The notes under the pieces are model-generated. The model searched no databases. It had not been told where the DNA came from and saw only the letters and a list, made by a program, of their open reading frames with translations. Below, one piece after another: positions 48,469-56,662 of a stretch of 56,662 bases of DNA. The stretch is from Oscillospiraceae bacterium (GTDB lineage Bacteria > Bacillota > Clostridia > Oscillospirales > Oscillospiraceae): the NCBI GenBank assembly GCA_022792555.1, contig JAAWBF010000159.1:1-56662 (forward strand), read 5' to 3'. The first letter of the stretch is position 1; the number at the start of each line of letters is the position of its first letter. A program made the position numbers and the translations under genes.

Positions 48469-51460
48469 CCTCGTCATCGATCCCCGATCCGAAGGCGACA
48501 TCCGCCGGGAGATCGCCCGGCTGGCCGCCTCCTATACGCCGGAGTGGTGCTTTGATCCGGAAAACCCCGACATCGGCTCCACCATCGCGTTGATTTTCGC
48601 CGCCCAGATGGCGGGGAATATCAGCCGGCTGAACCAGGTCATCGGGAAGTACCACACGGAATTCGTCAACCTGCTGGGGCTCTCCCTCCTGCCCGCCTAT
48701 CCAGCCAGCGGGGTGGCGGTCCTCTCCCTGATTCCGGATACGGTGGCCGGTCTCCCCCTGCCCAAAGGGACCAAGCTGTTGGGCGAACAGGCAGGAGAGG
48801 AGCCCATCGTCTTTGAGACCCTGGGGGACGTCTATCTCACCAACACCCGCCTTACCGATATTCTCTCTATCTCCAGCTACTTTGGTAAAATCATCCCCCT
48901 CCTGGGCGGCCCCCGGCAGGTGCAGATCCTCCCCGGCCCCGCCCCAGAACAGCAAGAGAATCCTATCGCCGGGACGATTTCCCTCTTTGACTTCACCCGG
49001 CCCGGCGTGGCCCGGAGCGCGGCTGTCTTCTATCACCAGACCGTCTTTGATACCGGACCAGGTGTTCACATCCAGCTCTCCCTGACAGGCACAGCCGATC
49101 AGGCCCCCGTGGAATGCCTGGCGGACCCGGACCGGTTCCGCTGGAGCTACCGGACTGCGGAGGGGCTGACCCCCTTTGACCGGGTGGCTCTGCAGGAGGG
49201 GATCCTGACGCTGGATAAGGCCGGAGAGAGTGAACCCCTCTCTCTGGACGGCGTACCTTATGATCTGATCTGTGTGGAGTCCCTGGAGCCGGTCAGCGAA
49301 CCCCTCTCTCTGGCAAAAATCGGCCTGGCCTCCACCTGTGAGGGGGCGGAGCCCTCCTTCCTGTGCCACAACGACCAAGATCTGGAGGCGGGCCGGTTCC
49401 TCCCCTTTGGGGACACCGCCTCCCTCTTCGACGACTGTTATCTAGGACACGACCGGATTTTCAGCCAGCGGGGAGCGCTGGTCACTCTGCACTTTACCCT
49501 CTCCTTCCAGGAGCGGCTGGTCACGTTCACCCCCCAGCAGGAGGCCGGAACCCTGAAAATCATCAAGCGCAAGCCCAAGGCCATCCCCTTCGAGACGGCG
49601 GCTACCGCGCCCCAGACGGTGAGTTTTGACTACTTCAACGGCCTGGGTTGGCGGCGTCTGCCCACCCTCCAGGACTGGTCCACCCTCTTTGACGGGGAAC
49701 ACCCTGGAAAAATCTCCCTCTCCTTCCGCTGTCCAGACGACTGGCTGCCCACCGTGGTGGGCGGCTATGATCAACGGTGTATCCGGATCCGCATCACTAG
49801 GGCGGACAATTGCTATCTACAACCCTGTGTCCACACCATGCCGGTGGTGGAGGGACTGACCCTCACCTACCGCTATGACCAGGGCTGGAAGCTCCCCCAG
49901 CTTGTCCAATCCATCCAGGGGACTCAGATCTTCGACTTCACTGCCGATCTCCTGGCCGGATCCCCTGTTACCCTCTTCCAGCCCCTCCCCTATCCGGGGA
50001 ACGCACTCTATCTCGGCTTTGACCAGCGGCCCGCCGGGGCCCCGGTGAGCCTGCTCTTTGATGTGGCCGAGCCGGTCCACTTCCAGAGCGCCCCTATCTC
50101 CTTTGAGTACACCTCCTTCAGCGGCTGGAAGCCCTTAAAGGTGATTGACAACACCAATCATATGACCTCGGCGGGCACCGTCCTGTTTATGCCCCCTGCC
50201 GACATGGCCCCCGTTTCCGTAGAGGGGATTACCCGCTACTGGCTGCGGCTGGTAGATGCGGACAACATCTATGTGGATCAGGAGCGGCACCACCCCCTTA
50301 TCCGCGCCATTCTCCCCAACGCCGTGGAGATCCGCAACGTGGAGACCCTGGAGCCGGAGTCCTTCTACCTCACAGTCCCCGGCCCCAACATGACCTTCCC
50401 CATTGCGGCGGAGAACATCCTATCCGCGGAGGTCTTTGTCAACGAGCGGGACCGGCTCTCCCTGCCCATGATGCAGCAGCTCTTGCGGGAGCGACCGGAG
50501 GACGTGCGGGCTACCTACAATTTCTTAGGTGATATTGTGGAGTTTTTCGTCCGCTGGCATGAGGTGGAGAACTTCGACACCTCCACCCCCAGCGACCGCC
50601 ACTATACCATTGACCGGATGAACAACACCATCTCCTTTGGGGACGGTGTTCACGTCCGGATCCCCACCGCCCGGAATGCAGTGGCTTTTACCGTACAGGC
50701 CAGCTGCTGTAAGGGGGCCAAGGGAAATCTGCCCACCGGGGCAGTCAATGCGCTCCGGGGCCGGATGCTCTACATCGACTCGGTCTATAACCCGATTGCC
50801 ACCTATGCAGGCAGTGATTTGGAACACCTGTCCTCCGCCCAGCGCCGGGGGGCCAATCTCCTGTGTAGCCGGGGCCGTCTGGTCAGCCAGGTGGACTTTT
50901 ACCGGGAGGTGGCCGCCTTCTCTGACGCCATCGCAAAGGTCAAGTGCCTTACCGGCGTGGATCTGGACGGCAGAAGGGAGCCCGCCCTCGTCACCATCGC
51001 CGTCATGATGAAGGACTACGCCAGCGGCTCCTACTCCTTTCACAGCCTCAAGGATCGGCTGCGCCAGCGGCTTCTCTCCCGCTGTGAGGCCACCCTGGAT
51101 CCAGGCCGCCTCATCCTCTCGGAGCCCATCTATGTCTCCATCTCTCTGACCGTCTGGGCCGAGACAGCAGACGCCCACCGGGCCTTTGAGCTGCAAACCC
51201 TCATTCAGCAGGCCATTGACGAGTTCCTCGACCCCATGGGACAGAACGGCTGGGACATCGGTGTCCTGCCCACCCGCGCCCAGCTTCGGATGCTGCTCCA
51301 CGCCCTGCGGGGGCCGGGCCAGGTCAAGCGTTTTCTGGCCACCGCCCGCTATGTGGATCCCGCCGGCGTCCATGAGCGCAGCTTAGAAGAGCTCCCCTAC
51401 AGCCCCTTTGCCATCGGGATCCCCGGAACCCACAAGGTCTATCTGGAACTGCCTCAATAA
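48452..51460 (+). CDS. Baseplate wedge protein J/gp6-like, first copy (Afp11-type)
   Basis: 1002 residues. The N-terminus FDPENPDIGSTIALIFAAQMAGNISRLNQV (in part) is typical of CIS gpJ/gp6 proteins. The C-terminal part has FGDGVHVRIPTARNAV, RRGANLLCSRGRLVSQVDFYREV (in part) and the RLRQRLLSRCEATLDPGR region of baseplate J. Start: GGAGGAAT site within the gp25 gene. It forms the wedge that expands when the particle fires. Confidence 0.9.
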   Translation: MDRHTDLVIDPRSEGDIRREIARLAASYTPEWCFDPENPDIGSTIALIFAAQMAGNISRLNQVIGKYHTEFVNLLGLSLLPAYPASGVAVLSLIPDTVAGLPLPKGTKLLGEQAGEEPIVFETLGDVYLTNTRLTDILSISSYFGKIIPLLGGPRQVQILPGPAPEQQENPIAGTISLFDFTRPGVARSAAVFYHQTVFDTGPGVHIQLSLTGTADQAPVECLADPDRFRWSYRTAEGLTPFDRVALQEGILTLDKAGESEPLSLDGVPYDLICVESLEPVSEPLSLAKIGLASTCEGAEPSFLCHNDQDLEAGRFLPFGDTASLFDDCYLGHDRIFSQRGALVTLHFTLSFQERLVTFTPQQEAGTLKIIKRKPKAIPFETAATAPQTVSFDYFNGLGWRRLPTLQDWSTLFDGEHPGKISLSFRCPDDWLPTVVGGYDQRCIRIRITRADNCYLQPCVHTMPVVEGLTLTYRYDQGWKLPQLVQSIQGTQIFDFTADLLAGSPVTLFQPLPYPGNALYLGFDQRPAGAPVSLLFDVAEPVHFQSAPISFEYTSFSGWKPLKVIDNTNHMTSAGTVLFMPPADMAPVSVEGITRYWLRLVDADNIYVDQERHHPLIRAILPNAVEIRNVETLEPESFYLTVPGPNMTFPIAAENILSAEVFVNERDRLSLPMMQQLLRERPEDVRATYNFLGDIVEFFVRWHEVENFDTSTPSDRHYTIDRMNNTISFGDGVHVRIPTARNAVAFTVQASCCKGAKGNLPTGAVNALRGRMLYIDSVYNPIATYAGSDLEHLSSAQRRGANLLCSRGRLVSQVDFYREVAAFSDAIAKVKCLTGVDLDGRREPALVTIAVMMKDYASGSYSFHSLKDRLRQRLLSRCEATLDPGRLILSEPIYVSISLTVWAETADAHRAFELQTLIQQAIDEFLDPMGQNGWDIGVLPTRAQLRMLLHALRGPGQVKRFLATARYVDPAGVHERSLEELPYSPFAIGIPGTHKVYLELPQ

Positions 51461-51509
51461 GCACTCGTTCTCCCCCTACCTATTATTCACGCCATTGGAG
51501 GAAGGAATT

Positions 51510-53618
51510 ATGCTCAATAGTATCAACCTCGACGACAAGAGCTACCAGGATCTGATGGCGGAGGCGTTAGCCGCAATCCCCCTCTACTCCCAGGAGTGGA
51601 CCAACTTCAACCGCTCCGATCCGGGCATCACCGTCCTGCAAAATCTCTCGGCTTTTCATGTCCTCCAGCAGGCCACCATCAACGAGGTGACAGAGGAGGC
51701 ACGCCGGAAGCTGCTGGCTCTGGTGGGCTACCAGGCCCGACAGAACCGGGCCGCTTCCGTCCTGCTCCAGGCTCCTGGCGGCGGTCTCACCCTGCCGCCC
51801 CAGTATCCCCTCCGGCTGGGCGGATTGACCTTTGAGACCGAGAGGGAGATCGTCTGTACCGACTGGGGACTGGCGGCGGTCTATGTAGCCAGCCAGGGCG
51901 GATATCAAGCCATCTCCTATCTCCTGGATGCCCAGACGCCCGCTGCCGTGTTCGGAGCCCGGCCGGAGGTCGGGGTGAGCCTGTGTTGTATCCTGGACGG
52001 CGTCCCCGACACCAGCCGGCCGATTACCCTCTGGGCCCAGTGCCCTGAGGACGGGGTGCGCAACCCCTTCCCCCCTACTGGAGGCCCTAGCTTTGCCAAA
52101 ACCCGCTGGCAGTATTACACCAGGGCGGGCTGGCAGGATGCCCAGGCGGATGATCAGACCTGCGGCTTCCTCGTCAGCGGGTCCATCACCCTCCACCTGG
52201 ACCAGGGAGATCCCATCCCCTTTGAGGAGGCCCCCGTCACTGGCTGCGCCCTGCGCTGTCTGCTGGAAGAGGCCAGCTACGACCGCCCTCCCCGCCTACT
52301 GACCCTGGCAGCCAATCTCTTCCCGGTTCGTCAGTGGGAGACCAGAGCGTGGAGCTACACCTTCCCCGGCGATACCGCCCTGACATTAACCACCCCGCTG
52401 GCCGCCCAAGGCAACCTCTTTGTCTACTGCCGGGAGACCTCCGGCGGCCCTTACCGGCGTTATGACCCCTTTACCGGCATCACCCCCCGCGGCCGGTTCT
52501 ACCGCCGGGAGGACTTCCCCGGCGGCGTCACCCTCACTTTTGATCCAATTCGCTACGGCTTTTCCCCCTGCGCCGATCCGGACGCTGTTCGGGTGGTGTG
52601 CTATGACGATGAGCTGATCCACCACCGGGATCTGGGCCTGGTTTACGGGTATGAGGATCAGGAGATCCCCCTGGAGCTGGTGGAAAATATCCTCCCCGAC
52701 CGCTTTATGCTTTTGGTGGAGGCCCCCGGTCCCCAGGGAGATCTGGACTACTTCTTTCTCCCCCCAGGTCAGACAGATCCGGACACCCTCTGCTATGAGG
52801 TGGACCCCAGCGCGGGACGCCTGTTTATCCGCCACCCCGGCTATGGCACAGGCTACCGGCTCTATTTGTGTGACTGCTGTGTCACCCAGGGCGCCTTGGG
52901 GAACATCCGCCCCGGCGGACTGTTGGAGCATCTTGGGGGCTTTGACGGGCGGAGCGTAGATCAGTCCTACCGCAATCCCTCCGCCGGGTGGGGGGGTGTC
53001 TCCTACGAGAGCGCTGAGGACCTGCGCCTGCGCTTTGTGGCGGATACCCGCCGTCCCTCCGCTGCGGTACTCCCCGCCGACTATGAGGACTTGGTGGCCA
53101 GGACCCCCGGTCTATGTATCCATAAGGTTCGTGCCGTGGCCAATCTGCAAGAGAACCTGGTGTCCATCACCGTCAAGCCCCGAACGAACGACCCCCGGCC
53201 CACCCTCTCCTCCCTCTATCTGCGGGAGATTCGGGCCTGGCTGGAGCCCCGCCGGATGCTCGCCACCCAGATTGTACTGCTCCAGCCCCGCTATATCTCC
53301 CTGGATGTCCGTGCGGTTGTCTATGTCAAAAGCTACTTTGAAGATGCCGCCAGTGAGATTGAGGCTCTGCTGCGCAGGGCGCTGGATTATGTGGACGGTC
53401 CCCAGGGCTTTGGCGCCTGGGTCCGGTTTACCAAGCTCTACCAAAGCCTGCTGGACCTGCCCTGCGTAGAGGCGGTCGATGATCTGCGCCTCTTGCCCAC
53501 CTCCTACACCGGGATCAGTATCGAAGGACCAGATCTCAAGCTGGACGACCGGAGCCTCTGTTATCCGGGCCAGATCCATCTGGAGCTCCACACCAGCTCC
53601 GATTTAACGCGGAGATAA
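51510..53618 (+). CDS. Baseplate wedge protein J/gp6-like, second copy (Afp12-type)
   Basis: 702 residues from the ATG at 51510 (GGAGGAAGG site). The frame is open further upstream inside the previous gene but is not coding there. LYSQEWTNFNRSDPGITVLQNLSAF (in part) is the wedge-protein start, and the C-terminal GVSYESAEDLRLRF...AVLPADYEDLVARTPGL...VSITVKPR is the baseplate J core. Two gpJ-type proteins in tandem after gp25 are standard for CIS. Confidence 0.9.
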   Translation: MLNSINLDDKSYQDLMAEALAAIPLYSQEWTNFNRSDPGITVLQNLSAFHVLQQATINEVTEEARRKLLALVGYQARQNRAASVLLQAPGGGLTLPPQYPLRLGGLTFETEREIVCTDWGLAAVYVASQGGYQAISYLLDAQTPAAVFGARPEVGVSLCCILDGVPDTSRPITLWAQCPEDGVRNPFPPTGGPSFAKTRWQYYTRAGWQDAQADDQTCGFLVSGSITLHLDQGDPIPFEEAPVTGCALRCLLEEASYDRPPRLLTLAANLFPVRQWETRAWSYTFPGDTALTLTTPLAAQGNLFVYCRETSGGPYRRYDPFTGITPRGRFYRREDFPGGVTLTFDPIRYGFSPCADPDAVRVVCYDDELIHHRDLGLVYGYEDQEIPLELVENILPDRFMLLVEAPGPQGDLDYFFLPPGQTDPDTLCYEVDPSAGRLFIRHPGYGTGYRLYLCDCCVTQGALGNIRPGGLLEHLGGFDGRSVDQSYRNPSAGWGGVSYESAEDLRLRFVADTRRPSAAVLPADYEDLVARTPGLCIHKVRAVANLQENLVSITVKPRTNDPRPTLSSLYLREIRAWLEPRRMLATQIVLLQPRYISLDVRAVVYVKSYFEDAASEIEALLRRALDYVDGPQGFGAWVRFTKLYQSLLDLPCVEAVDDLRLLPTSYTGISIEGPDLKLDDRSLCYPGQIHLELHTSSDLTRR

Positions 53619-53669
53619 TACGCCCTCTTTGGAGGGAAACCTATCAGTGTCCATTGGGAGGGATACACC

Positions 53670-54773
53670 ATGGCAAACGGAATTCGGGAATACCGGCTGG
53701 GCAGTGCCCGCCTGGCCCGCGGCCTGCTGGAGGGCTTTACTCTGGAGACCGGCGGCGTCCTGCGCACCGCCGGGGACGTCCAGCAGCGCAGCATCTTTCT
53801 GGCGGGACTGGACAGCGCCCAGGAGGACTGTCCCTGGGGCCGCCTGAGCTTCCGGGCCGATCTCCAGGGGGACGCTGTACTCACCGTCCGGGCTTATGCC
53901 TCCAATGACTTTGTCGTGCTCCAGGACGGCGCGCCCCTTCCTGTAGATGCCTTTCTCCTAGACAGCGCCGAGCCCCCCATACGAAAGGCTAAGCTCTTTG
54001 CCGCCGCCGGCGGGATCAAGTGCGTGGGGAGCAGTGATTTGCTCCTGTACGGCCAGCAGGGCCGCTATCTGTGGATCTGGATTGAGCTCAACGGGGAGGG
54101 GGACGGTGTCCTAGACAGGTTACGAGTCTTGGTGCCGGGGGACAACTTTTACCGCACCTTCCCCGCCCTCTACCAGAACGGTCAGCCGGAGGACGCCTTT
54201 TTCCACCGCTATCTCTCCATCTTCTCCTCCCTCTACTCGGATCTCCAGGACACGGTAGACCGTCTGCCCGCCTATCTGGACCTGGACACCGCCCCGGCGG
54301 AGGCTCTACCCATCTTCGCCCAGTGGCTGGGCCTGGAGCTGGACGGCAACTTTCTCCCGCCGGAGGACCTGCGCCGTCTCCTGCGGCTGGCCCCCCAGCT
54401 CATCGCCGCTAAGGGGACCCGGCGGGCCATTGAGCTTGTGGTAGGACTCTTCGTAGAGGAGCCGGTCTATCTGGTGGAGCACAATCTGCTCAACCGCAAT
54501 CAATTGGCCTCCGATTCCCTTTTATACGGCGACTCCCCCTTTGACTGCACCCTGCTCATCAGCCGTCCCTCCGATGAGCTGCTCCGCGCCCGTCTGACCT
54601 TTCTCATTGACCAGTTCAAGCCCCTGCGCTGCCGGGTCCGTCTCATTTTCCTGGGCAGTCAGGGCCGTTTGGACGCCTTCTCCTACCTGGATCTTAACGC
54701 CTGTCTTTTGCAGTTCTCCCCCGGCAGCCTGGACGACGGCTCCGCTCAGGCGGGCATGACCTGTCTGCAATGA
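53670..54773 (+). CDS. Phage tail protein I-like (P2 GpI / TIGR02242 type)
   Basis: 367 residues. An N-terminal beta-rich half (1-150) is followed by FPALYQNGQPEDAFFHRYLSIFSSLYSDLQDTVDRLPAYLDLDTAPAEALPIFAQWLGLEL (quoted only to mark region 160-230) and LIAAKGTRRAIELVVGLFV, the helical tail protein I core that joins baseplate to fibres. It is the last gene of the cluster, with a terminator 20 bp after it. No separate tail-fibre gene follows, so the N-terminal half may carry the attachment role. Confidence 0.87.
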   Translation: MANGIREYRLGSARLARGLLEGFTLETGGVLRTAGDVQQRSIFLAGLDSAQEDCPWGRLSFRADLQGDAVLTVRAYASNDFVVLQDGAPLPVDAFLLDSAEPPIRKAKLFAAAGGIKCVGSSDLLLYGQQGRYLWIWIELNGEGDGVLDRLRVLVPGDNFYRTFPALYQNGQPEDAFFHRYLSIFSSLYSDLQDTVDRLPAYLDLDTAPAEALPIFAQWLGLELDGNFLPPEDLRRLLRLAPQLIAAKGTRRAIELVVGLFVEEPVYLVEHNLLNRNQLASDSLLYGDSPFDCTLLISRPSDELLRARLTFLIDQFKPLRCRVRLIFLGSQGRLDAFSYLDLNACLLQFSPGSLDDGSAQAGMTCLQ

Positions 54774-54793
54774 TTTTACGATACGGCCATCTC

Positions 54794-54825
54794 AGCGCCC
54801 TGCCCAATAGGCGGGGCGCTTATTT
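54794..54825 (+). terminator. Terminator of the CIS locus
   Basis: AGCGCCCTGCC (54794-54804), CAATA loop, GGCGGGGCGCT (54810-54820), then TATTT. The stem is perfect apart from one T-G pair. Confidence 0.8.
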
Positions 54826-54929
54826 GTACCCCAAAATGTCCAGCCCACGTTTCGGTACGCGAAGGAGGCAGCTGCAAAGTACGCTTCCTTTTTTAAGAAA
54901 ACTTTAGAGTCTAATGACAAGATATGTGC

Positions 54930-54935
54930 TATAAT
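54930..54935 (+). promoter_or_regulatory. -10 element of the M13 peptidase gene
   Basis: A perfect TATAAT about 55 bp before the signal-peptide coding sequence. No good -35 at 17 bp, but CTTTAGAG lies upstream at the same distance as CTTTAGAC does from the TATAAT at 20904. Confidence 0.5.
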
Positions 54936-54986
54936 GAATTAGTTATAGGTAGGAGAACGCTCCCGCAGCTGAAAGGATGTGTATCT

Positions 54987-56662
54987 ATAAGAGAGAAAAA
55001 ATGGATTTCCGGACTACTTTCCCTCGCTCTGGTGTTCGGTCTGTCCGCCCCCGCCCTGGCGGCGGAGGAGACTGGCCCTGACCCGCGGCGAGGTCTGCCA
55101 GCGGCTGGTAGAGGCCGCCGGGGACTATAATGCGGTTGTCACAACAGCCAGCGTGATGAAGGGGGACGGCAGCGGTCTCCAGGAGGACCGGATTGTCACC
55201 CGCGCCGAGGCCCTGGTGATGCTCTCCCGCGCCTTTGGCGATCTCCCTGAGCCGGTGGGGGACAGCGCCCGCTGGGCCTATCCCGCGGCCAACTATACCG
55301 ATCTGCCCGACTGGGCCGTCCAGGATCTGGAGCATGTATTCGCCTCCGGCATTGTGGCCGGCACCAGCGCCACCACCTTCTCTCCTGATGACCCCATTAC
55401 GGATGCCGAGCTGGACACTTTCATCCGCCGGGTGTACGCCATTGAGGGGACCAACCTCAAGGACGATTTTTACGCCACCAACAATAGGGAGTGGCTGCGC
55501 TCCACCGAGATGCCCGCCGGATACTCCGTCTACGGCACCACCACAGAGCTGACCTACCAGGTGGAACAGCAGGTATCGGAGATCATCCAGGAGATTGTCA
55601 AAGCCACTCCCAAGGACGGGACCTCCGAGGCCAAAATCAAGGCCCTCTATGAGACCATTCTGGATTGGGACGCCCGGAATGAGGCCGGGGTCGCCCCCAT
55701 CCAGTCCTATCTGGACGAGATTGACGCCGCTGCCTCTCTCAAGGAGCTGATGGCCGTCCATAACAAGATCACGGTGGAAACGGGCGTCTCCCCTCTGTTC
55801 CCCACGGACGTCGGGATTGACGCCAAGGACAGCACCCAGTACCTCGCTGATATCGGCATTGCCGCGCCCAGTCTGTCCAAGGATTACTATACCGACGAGG
55901 AGCACGCCGATGTCTGTGAGGCCCTCAAGACCTATTTTACCACCCTGTTCACACTGAGCGGTGAGGACGCGGAACGCGCCGCCCAGGACGCCGCCCTGGT
56001 TTTCGACATGGAGAAGACGCTGGCTGCGGCCATGATGGACCAGCAGGACTATCTCAATGTGGACAAGGTCTATAACGTCTTCACGGCGAAGCAGCTCCAG
56101 GCCAAGCTGCCCAACATCGACCTTGCGGCCTTTATGGAAAGCGTCGGCTTCCACACCGACCGGATACAGGTCGTGGATGTCGGTCTCCTGGAGGCGGGTG
56201 CGGCCTACCTGGACGACAGTCATCTGGACACCCTGAAAGCGGCGGTCAAGGTGGGTCTGCTGAAGGGAATCGGCGGCACATTGAGCCGGGACTTCTCCGA
56301 TGCCGCCGACCAGTTTGACGCGGCCCTCACCGGCGGATCCGACGAGATACCCGATGATCAAATCGCCTCCCGGCTGGTCCAGGAGCAGATGAGCGACTAT
56401 CTGGGCAAGGCCTATGTGGAGCGCCACTTCTCCGCCGAGGCCAAACAGGATGTCACCAGCATGATCCACGATATTTTGAAGGTCTATAAAGAGCGGATTC
56501 TGGCCCTGGACTGGATGAGCGACACCACCAGGCAGCGGGCAGTGGAAAAGCTGGAGGCCATCACGGTCAAGGTGGGTTACCCCAACAGCTGGGACACCTA
56601 TCTGGACGAGGTCACATTCAAGCGTCCCAGTGAGGGCGGCACCTATTTCGACAACTACACCG
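54987..56662 (+). CDS. SLH-bearing M13-family metallopeptidase, partial, apparent frameshift after signal peptide
   Basis: The body (frame of 55072) reads LTRGEVCQRLVEAAGDYNAVV, RAEALVMLSRAF, DWAVQDLEHVFASGIVAG and ITDAELDTFIRRVYAIEGT, i.e. SLH-like modules. It then enters the peptidase M13 N-terminal domain (FYATNNREWLRSTEMPAGYSVYG; YLADIGIAAPSLSKDYY). It runs off the right edge before HExxH. A good signal peptide (REKKWISGLL...SAPALAAEE) is encoded just upstream, but one base out of frame (shift near 55071). It has no ATG; an ATA stands where the start is expected, 9 bp after AAAGGA. Either a decayed gene, a sequence error or recoding. The longer antisense frame is a shadow. Confidence 0.72.

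Noticed and set aside
20962-54773. Prophage
   Set aside because: No capsid, portal, terminase, integrase, holin or lysin gene; DUF4255, DUF6760-like and CIS_tube proteins are CIS markers.
20962-54773. Classical type VI secretion system
   Set aside because: No TssJLM, TssBC pair, ClpV or full-length VgrG; the sheath is a single PVC/phage-like protein.
54985-56469. A 494-codon open frame on the minus strand at the right edge
   Set aside because: The plus strand encodes recognisable SLH and M13 peptidase sequence over the same stretch; the minus frame is a shadow.

Overview
The window looks like chromosome from a GC-rich, Gram-positive-type gut clostridium of the Oscillospirales (Flavonifractor, Lawsonibacter or Intestinimonas-like). 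This assignment is inferred from gene content: a complete glycine cleavage operon with split GcvPA/GcvPB, a formimidoyl-THF cyclodeaminase beside FolD, a THF riboswitch on folT, SLH-anchored surface proteins, and SD-plus-sigmaA-type signals. No rRNA, tRNA or CRISPR array was found.

Left part (1-20.6 kb, mostly minus strand). The left edge carries the N-terminus of a TnpB and an internally deleted IS3-family remnant. Next come an mglBAC galactose ABC transporter operon with a clear promoter, folT behind a THF riboswitch, and an fchA-folD-folC operon. A GH13 glucosidase lies on the plus strand. The operon gcvT-gcvH-gcvPA-gcvPB-lpdA-ruvX follows, driven by a near-consensus promoter and a tandem glycine riboswitch with an intrinsic terminator. 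The two riboswitch-controlled blocks form one metabolic theme: glycine is cleaved to methylene-THF, which FolD and FchA process, while FolT and FolC supply and polyglutamylate folate. Two paralogous secreted SLH proteins follow, one with tandem CAP domains and one with a 33-bp minisatellite. A highly palindromic element lies between them.

Right part (20.96-54.77 kb, all plus strand). This is a 23-gene locus for a phage-tail-like contractile injection system (CIS). Its structural half (32.6-54.8 kb) encodes a DUF4255/Pvc16-like protein, a DUF4280 PAAR-like tip, sheath, tube, a T4-type baseplate protein, a tiny DUF6760/Pvc6-like protein with a probable CTG start, a tube-like protein fused to a coiled coil of over 700 residues, a very large Pro/Gln-rich protein, two CIS_tube (gp53/Afp7-like) proteins, a gp27-like hub, a gp5-like spike, gp25, two gpJ-like wedge proteins and a P2-I-like tail protein. 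Its upstream half (20.96-32.6 kb) is unusual. It encodes a FERNRYY-motif protein, a membrane protein of unknown family, a membrane receptor with HAMP and a degenerate class III cyclase domain, a membrane-anchored MORN protein, a secreted TolC/OEP-like protein and a 1017-residue exported coiled-coil protein. I infer that these envelope proteins sense, dock or anchor the contractile particle. No AAA+ ATPase and no recognisable toxin lie in the window. I consider this CIS with an envelope module the most likely undescribed system here.

The right edge holds the start of an SLH-bearing M13-family metallopeptidase, with an apparent frameshift between signal peptide and body; it runs off the window.
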